The notes under the pieces: model-generated | Seen by the model: the letters and a program-made list of their open reading frames with translations, nothing else | Database searches by the model: none | What the model was told of the DNA's origin: nothing | Source of the DNA: Acidobacteriota bacterium | GTDB taxonomy: Bacteria; Acidobacteriota; Terriglobia; Bryobacterales; Bryobacteraceae | DNA: 64,000 nt | Assembly: GCA_018268715.1 (NCBI GenBank) | Contig: JAFDVZ010000008.1 | Span: forward strand, 80,249 to 144,248 | Reading direction: 5' to 3' | Shown: piece by piece, positions 1 to 8,180 of the stretch | How positions within the stretch are numbered: the first letter of the stretch is position 1 | How the letters are laid out: each line of letters opens with the position of its first letter | Position numbers and translations under genes: made by a program

Positions 1-956
1 CCGCGGCGGTATTCGAACTTGTCGGCCGCGCGCATCAGGCCGATGTTGCCTTCCTGGATCAGGTCCAGCAGGTGCAGACCGCGATTGACGTACTTTTTGG
101 CCACCGAAACCACCAGGCGGAGGTTGGCCTCCACCAGGTCCTTCTTGGCGCGCTCGGCTTCGATTTCACCCTGCCGGATCACCGCCAGCGAATGCTTGGT
201 GTCGACGAGCGAGGCCCCGGCCAGTTGCTCCCGCTTCTTGATTTCCTTCCGGATCTCCTTGATGCGAGGCTGGTTAGCGGGATTCTTGTCGTCGATCCGG
301 CTCAGTTCGGAGGTCAGATGCAACAGCTCGTCCGCCGTCCGCTCGATCTCCTTGGTGAACTGCTTCCACCGCGGAAGCTGCCACGGCACAATCCGGATGG
401 CCCGCGAGGTTTCCACCTTGCAGCGAGCGAGCTTGCCCATCCACTTCCGGCGAAGCTTCTTGTTGGCTGGAGCGATCGATTCGAACTTCTCGAGAATCTG
501 CGCCTGCTTCTTTTGCAGGACGACGACATCGGCAAACTGCTGCTTGATGTCGTTCCGCTTCTTGGCGTCCGCCGCGCTGCCGTCTTCCACATCGCCCAGG
601 TCCACGAACGCGTCGAGTTCCTCGGCGCCCTTCCGGATCTGCTCGGCGATTTCCACCACCATTTGCTGGACCAGCGCGGACCGGCTGATCGCCTTCTGCA
701 TCCGGAGTTTGCCGCGCTCCATCCGGCGGGCCAAGTCCACCTCGCCTTCGCGCGTCAAGAGCGGCACTGCGCCCATTTCGCGGAGGTACACCCGCACCGG
801 GTCGTCGGTGTATATGGATTCTTCCGGTTGCTGGCCCGAAGGGAATTCTTCGCCATCGTGAACTTCTTCTGGGTGGAAGAACGCAGTCTCTTCGTCAAAA
901 GGAAGACCCAGAGGTTCGTGGCTGTCCGCTAGAAATTGATCTTCGAAATGGTCCAC
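1..956 (-). CDS. rpoD: RNA polymerase primary sigma factor RpoD (5' part; C-terminus beyond left edge)
   Basis: Primary sigma-70 factor that directs core RNA polymerase to housekeeping promoters. The visible 318 codons start with a short acidic stretch of about 45 residues. Region 1.2 follows ([12 protein letters not shown]), then the charged non-conserved region, then the start of region 2 ([12 protein letters not shown] and [20 protein letters not shown]), after which the window ends. Regions 2.4 to 4 are therefore not visible. I chose GTG at 956 because a purine-rich GGGGAAGGTGAG lies just upstream; an in-frame GTG at 968 is possible but sits directly on that purine run. The N-terminal acidic segment is shorter than a classical region 1.1. 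It is preceded by nrdR on the same strand but has its own good promoter at 1092-1120. Family assignment is very secure. Confidence 0.95.
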   Translation of the reverse strand, partial: MDHFEDQFLADSHEPLGLPFDEETAFFHPEEVHDGEEFPSGQQPEESIYTDDPVRVYLREMGAVPLLTREGEVDLARRMERGKLRMQKAISRSALVQQMVVEIAEQIRKGAEELDAFVDLGDVEDGSAADAKKRNDIKQQFADVVVLQKKQAQILEKFESIAPANKKLRRKWMGKLARCKVETSRAIRIVPWQLPRWKQFTKEIERTADELLHLTSELSRIDDKNPANQPRIKEIRKEIKKREQLAGASLVDTKHSLAVIRQGEIEAERAKKDLVEANLRLVVSVAKKYVNRGLHLLDLIQEGNIGLMRAADKFEYRR

Positions 957-1263
957 AGTTAAACTCACCTTCCCCAATCTCTGGTGGGAACGCTGACTAC
1001 CGCTTGTCGTTGGGGTATTCTTATGTTTGGCCCCGGCGCGCTGTGAATGACTTCGGAGGCGACGAAACCGCGCGCGCAATGAGTCCGGTCGATTATATCA
1101 TTGAAGCTGATCGAAGTTAAGTCCCTACTTGAAAGATGTTTTTCGGGGATTTTGGTTACAGGAAAGTCACCCGCGAGGCTTGGCCGTAGGTACGTTATAC
1201 TGTAGCTTAGCACAGTTTCGCACACGCCCACCAGCCCCCCGTGGGGTCCAAGCGCCGGGAAAA
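957..1263. other. Intergenic region between nrdR and rpoD
   Basis: About 307 bases with no convincing gene. It holds the probable rpoD promoter (1092-1120, minus strand) and would give rpoD a 5' leader of roughly 130 bases. A minus-strand reading frame crosses the region and continues under nrdR in another frame. It looks like a chance frame in G+C-rich DNA, because its composition shows no protein-like pattern. No stable hairpin followed by a T-run was seen after nrdR, so some read-through from nrdR into rpoD is possible. Confidence 0.6.
1092..1120 (-). promoter_or_regulatory. Extended -10 sigma-70 promoter of rpoD
   Basis: On the minus strand the sequence reads TTAACT, 17 bases, TATAAT. 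The -10 box is a perfect consensus, it carries the extended TG motif (TGATATAAT), the spacer is the optimal 17 bases, and the -35 box matches the consensus at 4 of 6 positions. It lies 136 bases upstream of the chosen rpoD GTG start. Seen directly in sequence; activity is inferred. Confidence 0.7.
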
Positions 1264-1722
1264 TCACACCCGCTTCAGCATGAGCACTTTTAGTTCCGTC
1301 AGGAACGCCTCGACGTCCTGGAAATCGCGGTAAACCGACGCAAACCGCACGTAGGCGATCTTGTCGAGCCCCTGCAGCCGGTCCATCAGCAATTCGCCGA
1401 TCGCCGTGGTGGCCAATTCCCGGTCCGCGCTGTCGGCGAGCCGCGTTTCCACCTCGTCCACGATCTCCGCCAGTTTCGCCATCCCGATGGGCCGTTTCTC
1501 GCATGCCTTCAATAAACCACCCAGTACTTTCTGACGGTCAAACTTCTCCCGACGGCCATCTTTTTTCACCACCATGTAGGGGATTTCATCACTACGTTCG
1601 TAGGTGGTGAAGCGTCGCTGGCAGGCCAGGCACTCACGCCGGCGGCGTATGACGTCGCCTTCCTTGCTCTCCCGGGAATCGATAACTTTGTCTTCTCGAT
1701 GCCCGCAAAACGGACAGGTCAT
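1264..1722 (-). CDS. nrdR: Transcriptional repressor NrdR
   Basis: NrdR is a zinc-ribbon/ATP-cone repressor that shuts off ribonucleotide reductase genes in response to (d)ATP. The 152-residue length is typical. The N-terminus carries the zinc ribbon (MTCPFCGH, then CLACQRRF with the second CxxC). It is followed by the conserved linker FTTYER and the ATP-cone segment from about residue 49 (VVKKDGRREKFDRQKV) to about 139. ATG at 1722 overlaps the TGA of the upstream flippase-like gene by four bases (ATGA), so the two are translationally coupled. No ribonucleotide reductase gene lies in the window, so its targets are elsewhere. Identification is very secure. Confidence 0.96.
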   Translation of the reverse strand: MTCPFCGHREDKVIDSRESKEGDVIRRRRECLACQRRFTTYERSDEIPYMVVKKDGRREKFDRQKVLGGLLKACEKRPIGMAKLAEIVDEVETRLADSADRELATTAIGELLMDRLQGLDKIAYVRFASVYRDFQDVEAFLTELKVLMLKRV

Positions 1723-2810
1723 TGCGGCAGATCCTCCGGCGGGGACGGCATGTCCTCCCGTACATGACTGAGACTACGCCAGTTCAGCCCCTCGCGGAAG
1801 GCCAAAACGACCCCCAGCGGCACTATCGTCACAAACGTCACCAGCCACAGCGCCACCGCGAACCCCGTGGCCGCTTCGAGCGTCAGCCCGAACAGCTCGG
1901 TCAGCACCACCACGGCGGCCACCTGCATCCCCCCGCCCACGCCCGGAATCTGGACCGCCGAGCCGAGCGACACAAAGCCCATGAAAATGACAATATCGGC
2001 CACCGAGAACCGCGCCGTCAGGGGGAAAGCCCTGAAAATAGAGATAAAACAACCTGTGATCAGCAGCCATTCAAGCACGGAATATCCGAGCAGCTGGAGC
2101 ACGAAACCGTTGGACTTCGTCGAGCCGAAACCCTGCCGGAAAGCGCCCAGGATCTGGTCGATTTTGTGCCGCGTGGCGGCCGGCAGAAAGGCGATGGCGG
2201 ACATCAGACGGTCGTGCATCTGATCGGAGAAGTATCTGAAAGCAAACAACATAGCGAGACAGGCGAGCCCCGCCACACCGATGATGACGCCGCCCGCCTC
2301 AAGCAGCGCCTTGACGTGCGGGCCCGGCTTCAGGCCGCTGCGCGGGGCGAGCGCCAGGGCCACCCCGAAGATGAAAATCACCATCATCAGATCCATCACG
2401 CGTTCGAGCAGCCAGGCCGCCATTTGTGACGAAAATGGCGCCTTTTCGCGCACGGAAATGAGATACGGACGCACCAGTTCGCCGGCTCGGCCGAAGAACA
2501 CAATCGCGGTGAATCCGATGGCGGTGGCGTCCAGAATCCGCCACAGGCTCGAATCCGGCCGGATGGGGCGCACCATCACCTGCCAGCGGAGCGCCCGACC
2601 GAGGTAGGTGCTGAGAATCACCACAATCCCGATCGCCAACCAGGCCCAGTCCACGCCACGAAATGTGGAAATAAACAACGCCCATTGGAAGCCGGCGGTC
2701 CGCCAACGGTATAAGATGAAGCCGACGGCCCCGAGAGCGCCCAGCGTCAGCAAGGCGATCGTCTTCTTCGACGAGGAACGGGCGATTAGTGCCTCCATTT
2801 GCCGCCGCAC
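1719..2810 (-). CDS. Lysylphosphatidylglycerol synthase TM-region / flippase-like membrane protein (UPF0104)
   Basis: Integral membrane protein of 363 residues with about eight hydrophobic segments. It resembles the lysylphosphatidylglycerol synthetase TM-region family, also called flippase-like or UPF0104 (features seen: GRALRWQVMVRP near residue 70, FFGRAGELVRPY near residue 105, and a C-terminal QIPGVGGGMQ segment). Members are integral membrane proteins, and several are implicated in moving or modifying lipids. The soluble aminoacyl-transferase domain of MprF is absent, so lipid aminoacylation is not expected. It is first in a unit with nrdR (4-base overlap). The start could be GTG 2810 or ATG 2798. 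The exact lipid substrate cannot be told from sequence. Confidence 0.8.
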   Translation of the reverse strand: MRRQMEALIARSSSKKTIALLTLGALGAVGFILYRWRTAGFQWALFISTFRGVDWAWLAIGIVVILSTYLGRALRWQVMVRPIRPDSSLWRILDATAIGFTAIVFFGRAGELVRPYLISVREKAPFSSQMAAWLLERVMDLMMVIFIFGVALALAPRSGLKPGPHVKALLEAGGVIIGVAGLACLAMLFAFRYFSDQMHDRLMSAIAFLPAATRHKIDQILGAFRQGFGSTKSNGFVLQLLGYSVLEWLLITGCFISIFRAFPLTARFSVADIVIFMGFVSLGSAVQIPGVGGGMQVAAVVVLTELFGLTLEAATGFAVALWLVTFVTIVPLGVVLAFREGLNWRSLSHVREDMPSPPEDLPQ

Positions 2811-2940
2811 GCGCGAACCTGCCGGTTTCCGGCTGGCGTTCGCCGGTCCGAAGCGTGGTTTTGCCTGAGCTGCGGCTAGAATGTTAGTCTACACGGACCG
2901 GCGAGTTCTCGCAGAGCACCCGGCAAACCGTGTTTTTTGT

Positions 2941-2965
2941 GAACTTTCGATGAGTGGACCTCGTT
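2941..2965 (+). promoter_or_regulatory. Candidate ECF-type autoregulated promoter
   Basis: GAAC at 2941-2944 and CGTT at 2962-2965 are separated by 17 bases and lie 33 bases upstream of the ECF sigma factor start. The GAAC -35 element followed after 16-17 bases by a CGT-containing -10 element is the general pattern of ECF sigma promoters, and such sigma genes often transcribe themselves. The motif is short, so it may be coincidental. Confidence 0.45.
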
Positions 2966-2998
2966 CTCATTACCAGAAGGTAATAAAGGAGCCGGCAA

Positions 2999-3691
2999 AT
3001 GCCCGAAGCTCCGGATTCCAGCGGAACGAGGCAACCCATGGCGACAGCAGTCATACCGGTGACGGCGGGCGGATTCAATCCGACCTTGACCCACAGCCGC
3101 TATGGCGCTGGAATGGTGAATTGCTTGGACGCTGACGCCCAGCTTGTTGAACGGTGCCTGGACGGAGAGGATTCCGCCTGGGAGGATCTGGTAAAGGTCC
3201 ACACCCGCCGCGTGTATTCTATTTGTTACCGGTTCACGGGTTCGGACCATGAAGCCCAGGATCTCACGCAGGATGTATTTCTCCGCATCTTCCGCAGCCT
3301 GAAGAGTTTCCGGGCCGGTGAGGGTTCATTCCAGGTGTGGCTGACGCGCCTCACCCGTAACCTGTTGATCGATCATTATCGCCGAAGCAAAATGGAGCGG
3401 ATGTCGGATTCCATCGAGGATCAGATGCCCGTTCTCGAGGAGCGTACGGCGATGTCGGCCCGCGCCGATGGGATGCTGGCGGGCCGGGAAGCGAGTGAGG
3501 TGCTCCAGACGGCTTTACAGAAGCTGTCCCCGGAGCTAAGGGAAACGGTGATTCTCCGCGATCTCGAGGAAATGGAGTATCGCGAGATCGCCCGGATCTT
3601 GAACGTTCCGGAAGGGACCGTAAAGAGCCGGTTGAACCGTGGCCGGGCGGAGCTGGCGCGCGTACTGCGCCGCCAGAACGTAACGGTATGA
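2999..3691 (+). CDS. ECF-family RNA polymerase sigma factor (RpoE-like)
   Basis: Alternative sigma factor of 230 residues. Region 2 spans about residues 55-125 (DQEAQDLTQDVFL-type segment, here HEAQDLTQDVFLRIF, and LTRNLLIDHYRRSK). Region 4 lies at about 165-225 (LSPELRETVILRDLEEMEYREIA, then VPEGTVKSRLNRGR, the helix-turn-helix). There is no region 3, as in all ECF factors. The ATG is preceded by AAGGAG seven bases upstream. An N-terminal extension of about 45 residues precedes region 2; an internal Met is possible, but the strong ribosome site favours this start. A zf-HC2 anti-sigma gene follows directly, which is the standard ECF arrangement. Inferred role: switch for the envelope operon downstream. 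Confidence 0.92.
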   Translation: MPEAPDSSGTRQPMATAVIPVTAGGFNPTLTHSRYGAGMVNCLDADAQLVERCLDGEDSAWEDLVKVHTRRVYSICYRFTGSDHEAQDLTQDVFLRIFRSLKSFRAGEGSFQVWLTRLTRNLLIDHYRRSKMERMSDSIEDQMPVLEERTAMSARADGMLAGREASEVLQTALQKLSPELRETVILRDLEEMEYREIARILNVPEGTVKSRLNRGRAELARVLRRQNVTV

Positions 3692-3713
3692 CGGCGATGT
3701 ACAGGCGGGCGAT

Positions 3714-4325
3714 ATGAACTGCGCGGATCTCGAAATCCTGCTTTGCGACTACGTCGACGGCGCGCTGCACGGCGAGCAGAAGACGCTGGTCGACGAGCAT
3801 CTGGCGAGCTGCGCCGCGTGCGCCGAAATGGCCGCCGACGCCCGGGGCGCGGTGGAGTTCATGCAGCGCGCGGCGGATCCGGAACCACCGGCCGCGCTGG
3901 TCACCAAGATTCTGTTCGAGCTGCCGGCGGTGCGCCGGGCCGAACACAAGAGCTCGGATTCGGCGTGGCGGCGGTTCAGGGCCAAATGGCTCGAGCCGGT
4001 CCTGCAGCCCCGATTCGCCATGGGTATGGCGATGACGGTGTTGTCGTTCGCCATGCTGGGACGGTTCGCGGGAATCGAAGTCCGGCAATTGAAGCCGGCC
4101 GATTTGAATCCCGTGAAGGTTTGGATGTCGGTGGAAGACCGCGCCCTGCGAACCTGGGCGCGCGCCGTGAAGTACTACGATAGTCTGCGGGTTGTATACG
4201 AAATTCAGAGCCGCCTGCATGAATGGAACGATCAGGCGGAAGCCGACCGTTCCGCCAAAGCGGACGGCGAAAAGAAGAACCAATCGGGCAATCAGAACCC
4301 GAGCGATGCAGGAGGCAACCGCTGA
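3714..4325 (+). CDS. Anti-sigma factor with zf-HC2 zinc finger and one membrane helix
   Basis: 203-residue probable anti-sigma factor. The N-terminus has the zinc-binding anti-sigma signature: Cys3, then HLASCAAC, which gives the H-x3-C-x2-C pattern at about residues 29-36. One hydrophobic segment at about residues 98-118 anchors it in the inner membrane. The C-terminal part is mostly charged and presumably periplasmic. By family analogy the cytosolic zinc domain holds the upstream ECF factor inactive until an envelope signal arrives. It starts 22 bases after the sigma gene, in the same operon. The sensory signal cannot be deduced. Confidence 0.85.
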   Translation: MNCADLEILLCDYVDGALHGEQKTLVDEHLASCAACAEMAADARGAVEFMQRAADPEPPAALVTKILFELPAVRRAEHKSSDSAWRRFRAKWLEPVLQPRFAMGMAMTVLSFAMLGRFAGIEVRQLKPADLNPVKVWMSVEDRALRTWARAVKYYDSLRVVYEIQSRLHEWNDQAEADRSAKADGEKKNQSGNQNPSDAGGNR

Positions 4326-4358
4326 CCGTCAAGGGCGGCCAGCAGGAAGGAACATGCG

Positions 4359-5060
4359 ATGAACTGCACGAATCATCCAGAAGTGGCGGCAGCAGCGTTT
4401 TGCCGCGCGTGCGGGAAGGCTCTGTGTCCGGCATGCCAGCGGACCTCACAGGGCACGGTGTTTTGCGCGGAACACGCGCCTGTCGAAGCGCCCGCCAACC
4501 CAAGCGGCCCGGCGGCGAACGCTTCGCCCTACACCGTTCCGCCGACAGCGCCGCCTCCGCCGGCATGGCAGCCTCATGCGAACGTCTCCCCGGGCCTGGC
4601 CTTCATCCTGGGCCTGATTCCCGGCGTAGGCGCCATCTATAACGGCCAGTACGCCAAGGGCCTGATTCACATCATGGTGTTCGGCGGCATCATCAGCATC
4701 ATGAACGCGGGGGCCGGCGGCAGCGAACCCCTGCTCGGGATGATGTTGTTCGGCTGGTACGCCTACATGGCGTTTGAGGCCTATCACACCGCCAAGCGCC
4801 GCCAGTTCGGCCAACCGGTGGACGAGTTCTCGAGCGTCTTTCCGCTGCGCGGCAAGGCCGGCCGTCTTCCCGTCGGCCCGCTGGTGTTGATCGGAATCGG
4901 CATCCTGTTCCTGTTGAACAATTTCAACCTGATTCATTTTTACGACATCGCAAAGTTCTGGCCGCTGTTCCTGATCGCGCTGGGCGCCTACATGCTCTAT
5001 TCGCGGCTGACCAATCCTCTCCCCTCGGGGCCCGAGGAGGCAATCCATGAACAGCGCTAA
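4359..5060 (+). CDS. B-box zinc-finger membrane protein with TM2-like and LiaF-like (DUF5668) segments
   Basis: 233 residues. An N-terminal B-box-like zinc finger (CTNHPEVAAAAFCRACGKAL, then CPAC and a Cys/His pair up to about residue 42) is followed by a Pro/Ala linker. Next comes a glycine-rich TM2-like pair of helices (about 75-140; GLIPGVGAIYNGQYAKGL). Last is a C-terminal pair of short helices of the DUF5668/LiaF-TM type (GPLVLIGIGILFLLNN, about 175-220). That last segment recurs in the next two genes, so the three share one membrane module. The start is preceded by AGGAAGGA. The stop lies 14 bases inside the next gene. Inferred: a component of the envelope-stress module controlled by the upstream ECF pair. 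Confidence 0.75.
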   Translation: MNCTNHPEVAAAAFCRACGKALCPACQRTSQGTVFCAEHAPVEAPANPSGPAANASPYTVPPTAPPPPAWQPHANVSPGLAFILGLIPGVGAIYNGQYAKGLIHIMVFGGIISIMNAGAGGSEPLLGMMLFGWYAYMAFEAYHTAKRRQFGQPVDEFSSVFPLRGKAGRLPVGPLVLIGIGILFLLNNFNLIHFYDIAKFWPLFLIALGAYMLYSRLTNPLPSGPEEAIHEQR

Positions 5061-5253
5061 CCTGATTCAGGCCATCCGCGGCCCCGTGATGCTGATCACA
5101 CTGGGCCTGCTGTTCGTGATCGACCATTTTGGAAGCTACGGATTCGGAAGCACCTGGCCGCTGCTGGTCATCATTTTCGGCGTGCTGAAGCTCGCCGAGC
5201 GGGCCTCGGCGCCGGCGCCGGCCGAACCTCCGCAGGGGGGCTACCGGTCATGA
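5047..5253 (+). CDS. Small DUF5668 / LiaF-TM-like membrane protein
   Basis: 68-residue protein made almost entirely of the two-helix DUF5668 module (GPVMLITLGLLFVIDH, then WPLLVIIFGVLKL) with a short Pro/Ala tail. The ATG has GAGGAG just upstream and overlaps the end of the preceding gene by 14 bases. Its own stop overlaps the next start (ATGA). Both overlaps point to tight co-translation with its neighbours, and the repeated module suggests hetero-oligomer formation in the membrane. Function not known; LiaF-type modules in other bacteria take part in cell-envelope stress sensing. Confidence 0.8.
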   Translation: MNSANLIQAIRGPVMLITLGLLFVIDHFGSYGFGSTWPLLVIIFGVLKLAERASAPAPAEPPQGGYRS

Positions 5254-6698
5254 GACGCGCATCCGTGGTGGGACCGATCATCCTGATCGGAATCGGCCTT
5301 CTGTTCCTGGCGCGCAACCTGTATCCCGAGTTGCCGCTGATGGACTTCCTCGCGCGCAACTGGCCCTTCATCCTGATCGCCTGGGGCACGTTGCGACTGG
5401 CCGAGATTCTATTCTGGGTGATGAACGGAAAACCGCTGCCGGTGAACGGCGTTTCCGGCGGCGAGTGGGTGGTGGTGATCTTCCTGTGCCTGATCGGATC
5501 GGGCGCCTACGCCACGCGGCACTCCAGTTGGTTTCCCAACGGGCGGATCCGCATCGGCGGCCTGGAGATGTTCGGCGAATCCTTCGACTATACGCTGAAG
5601 GAACAGCAGAAGACCGCCCCCAAGAACGCGAAACTGGTGATCGAAAGCTTCCGCGGCAACGCGCGCATTAACGGCGTCGACGGCGACACCGTGAAGGTTT
5701 CCGGCCGCAAGAGCATCCGCGCCCTGCAGCAGAACGAGGCGAACACCGCCGATCAACAGACGCCGCTCGAACTGGTGGTGAACGGCGATCAGGTGATCGT
5801 GCGCACCAACCAGGACCGCGTGTCGAACAATCCTTCCCGCATCAGCGAGGATCTGGAAATCACCGTGCCCAAGGGCTTCTCGGTGGAAGCCTACGGCCGC
5901 TACGGCGACTTCGACATCAACGACCTGGCGGGCAACATCGAAATCACCAGCGATAACGCCGGCGTGCGCCTGCAGAACGTGGGCGGCGCGGTTCGCGTGG
6001 ACACCCGCAAAAGCGACATCGTCCGCGCCACGGGCGTGAAGGGCAACGTCGAGCTGAAGGGCGCCGGCCAGGACATCGAGTTGCAGGACATCGCCGGACA
6101 GGTGACCGTCACGGGCCGTTACAGCGGCACGGTGCAGTTCCGCAGCCTTGCCAAACCGGTGCGCTACGAGGCCGAACGGAGCCAGTTTGCCGCCGAGGGC
6201 ATTCCCGGGCAGGCGCGTCTGAGCCTGTCGGATCTGAACGCATCGAACGTGGTGGGACCGGTGCGCATCAACGCCCGCTCCAAGGACGTGCAGATCTCCG
6301 ACTTCACGCAAGGCCTAGAAGTGACGCTCGACCGCGGCGACATCGAAATCCGCCCCGGCAAGGCCGCCCTGGTGAAGATGGACGTCAAGACGCGCTCGGG
6401 CGACATCGACGTGGCGCTGCCGGATAAGGCGAAACTCCAGCTATCGGCCACCACGGACCGCGGCGAGATCACCAACGATTACAACGGCTCGTTCGACGCC
6501 CGCACGGAAGGCCACGGCGCGACGCTCAAGGGCGCCACCGGCGACGGTCCGCGCGTCACCTTGTCCACCAGCCATGGCTCGATCACGGTGCGCAAGGCGT
6601 CGGAAGCAACGGCCCAGGTCGCCGAGCCGCCGGAGCCGCCCGCTGCTCCAGCCAAGCCGGCGCCTCCGCCCAGTTCGCTGAAGCCGATGGCGCAGTAA
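5250..6698 (+). CDS. DUF5668 membrane anchor fused to DUF4097 toastrack beta-solenoid domain
   Basis: 482 residues. Two N-terminal DUF5668 helices (GPIILIGIGLLFLARN, WPFILIAWGTLRLAEI) and a third helix at about residues 70-90 are followed by a long domain of short beta-strand repeats at about 125-455. Examples are VKGNVELKGAGQDIELQDI and KSGDIDVALP-type turns. This matches the DUF4097 'toastrack' fold, also annotated as putative adhesin. A Pro/Ala-rich tail ends the protein. Topology would place the strand repeats outside the inner membrane. It is the last gene of the sigma/anti-sigma operon, coupled by ATGA. Toastrack domains are linked to envelope sensing in other bacteria; a sensor or scaffold role here is inference. 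Confidence 0.82.
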   Translation: MRRASVVGPIILIGIGLLFLARNLYPELPLMDFLARNWPFILIAWGTLRLAEILFWVMNGKPLPVNGVSGGEWVVVIFLCLIGSGAYATRHSSWFPNGRIRIGGLEMFGESFDYTLKEQQKTAPKNAKLVIESFRGNARINGVDGDTVKVSGRKSIRALQQNEANTADQQTPLELVVNGDQVIVRTNQDRVSNNPSRISEDLEITVPKGFSVEAYGRYGDFDINDLAGNIEITSDNAGVRLQNVGGAVRVDTRKSDIVRATGVKGNVELKGAGQDIELQDIAGQVTVTGRYSGTVQFRSLAKPVRYEAERSQFAAEGIPGQARLSLSDLNASNVVGPVRINARSKDVQISDFTQGLEVTLDRGDIEIRPGKAALVKMDVKTRSGDIDVALPDKAKLQLSATTDRGEITNDYNGSFDARTEGHGATLKGATGDGPRVTLSTSHGSITVRKASEATAQVAEPPEPPAAPAKPAPPPSSLKPMAQ

Positions 6699-6710
6699 GC
6701 GAAGTCCGTC

Positions 6711-6735
6711 GGGGCTGGGCCAGGCGCTCAGCCCC
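6711..6735 (+). terminator. Inverted repeat after the envelope operon, possible terminator
   Basis: GGGGCTG (6711-6717) pairs with CAGCCCC (6729-6735) over an 11-base loop, 13 bases after the stop of the toastrack gene. No T-run follows, so it is at best a weak or Rho-assisted terminator. The rest of the gap up to 6907 shows nothing else clear. Confidence 0.35.
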
Positions 6736-6907
6736 GCGCAAAGTCCTCCAATCAACGATCCGCCCCCCACTCATCGCGATCTCATCCTCCAAGCCAGCGA
6801 ATCCGCCAGAAAAAACGATTCAGACGCGGTTCTCCGGAAGCCGCCAGCCAGTTGTGCGACGGTCCCCGCCGGGATAGTATTTAAAACTGTATCCGACGGG
6901 AGAACCA

Positions 6908-8179
6908 ATGAAACCACGTAGTCGCCGAGAATTCATCGGGGCCGCCGCGCCGTTCGCGGGCGTCTTCGCGTTACCCGCGCTTTCCACCGCCGTCGAGGCC
7001 GCCACCACGCCGTACCAGCGCCCCAAGCTCAAGATCACCGACGTCCGCACCGCGGAAGTGCGCGTCCACGGCTACCAGGTCCACGTTCGCATCTACACGG
7101 ACCAGGGCGTCATCGGACAGGGCGAATGCACCGACGCCGCCCAGGGCGCGGTGCCCATCATCCGCTCGTTCCGCCGCGCCCTCATCGGCCAGGACCCGCT
7201 CAATGTCGAAGCGCTGTGGGAGCGGCTCCGCACCTTCGGCATCTTCGCCGGCGCGCAGGGCGGCCAGTACACCACCGCGCTTACCGGCGTCGAGATCGCC
7301 CTGTGGGACCTGGCCGGCAAGGCCACGGGACTCCCCGTCTATCAGCTATTGGGCGGACGCGTCCGCGACAAAGTGCGCGTCTATTGCGACTCCGGCGCGC
7401 GCGAGATGGAGCCCGGCGACGAAAAGTCCAAGGCCCGCATCAACGAGATCAAGGACCTCGGCTTCACCGCCGCCAAGATCGACATCGACGACGCCATGGA
7501 CCCGGCCCGCTTCGACCGCGTCAACTGGACCGCGAACAACGCCGAGATCGATCACATGCTGGCCAAGATCGCATTCACCCGCGATCTGTATCCCAAGAAC
7601 ATCGATCTCGCCGTCGACATGCACGGCCGCTACGACGCCACCACCGGCAAGCGCGTCGCCAAGGAGGTGGAGAAGTTCAAGCTGCTGTGGCTGGAAGAGC
7701 CTGTGCCCGCCGAGAACATCGACGCCATGCGGGACATCCGCCAGTCGACGTCGACGCCCATCTGCTGCGGCGAAAACATCTACATGCGGCACGGCTTCCG
7801 CGAGGTGTTTGAAAAGCGCGCCGCCGATATCGTCATGCCCGACCTCAACAAGTGCGGCGGATTGCTCGAAGGCCGCAAGATCGCCGACATGGCGCACGCC
7901 TACTACGTCCCCTTCGCGCCCCATTGCGTGGTGTCGCCGGTGGGGACCATGGCGGTGGCCCACGTCTGCGCGGCCGTGCCGAACTTTCTGGTCCTCGAAT
8001 GGCACTGGATCGACTCGCCCGAACTCTGGCGCAACTGGGTCAAGGAAGGCGAAATCATTCAAAAGGGCTTCATCCCCATGCCCGAGCGCGCCGGCATCGG
8101 AGTGGAAATGAACGACGACGCCGCCAAAAAGGCGCAGGTGAAGGGAACGCCCTGGTTCGAACCGGCTCAAGGAGCGTAA
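6908..8179 (+). CDS. Tat-exported enolase-superfamily sugar-acid dehydratase (galactonate dehydratase-like)
   Basis: 423 residues. The N-terminus is a classical twin-arginine signal (SRREFIG at 5-11, hydrophobic stretch, AEA-type cleavage near 31), so the enzyme is probably periplasmic. The rest is an enolase-superfamily barrel. Metal ligands appear as D237 in DMHGR, E263 in EEP and E289 in GEN; H239 and H339 are acid/base candidates. As I recall, E. coli galactonate dehydratase uses D183, E209, E235, H185 and H285, which is exactly the same spacing. The expected reaction is dehydration of an aldonic acid to a 2-keto-3-deoxy acid. The following secreted RraA-like aldolase starts one base after the stop. 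The precise substrate (galactonate, another hexonate or pentonate) is not determined. Confidence 0.85.
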   Translation: MKPRSRREFIGAAAPFAGVFALPALSTAVEAATTPYQRPKLKITDVRTAEVRVHGYQVHVRIYTDQGVIGQGECTDAAQGAVPIIRSFRRALIGQDPLNVEALWERLRTFGIFAGAQGGQYTTALTGVEIALWDLAGKATGLPVYQLLGGRVRDKVRVYCDSGAREMEPGDEKSKARINEIKDLGFTAAKIDIDDAMDPARFDRVNWTANNAEIDHMLAKIAFTRDLYPKNIDLAVDMHGRYDATTGKRVAKEVEKFKLLWLEEPVPAENIDAMRDIRQSTSTPICCGENIYMRHGFREVFEKRAADIVMPDLNKCGGLLEGRKIADMAHAYYVPFAPHCVVSPVGTMAVAHVCAAVPNFLVLEWHWIDSPELWRNWVKEGEIIQKGFIPMPERAGIGVEMNDDAAKKAQVKGTPWFEPAQGA

Positions 8180-8180
8180 T

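Noticed and set aside
965..1504. Minus-strand frame of 179 codons across the rpoD leader and the nrdR 3' half.
   Set aside because: It overlaps nrdR in another frame and has no conserved pattern; nrdR is unambiguous.
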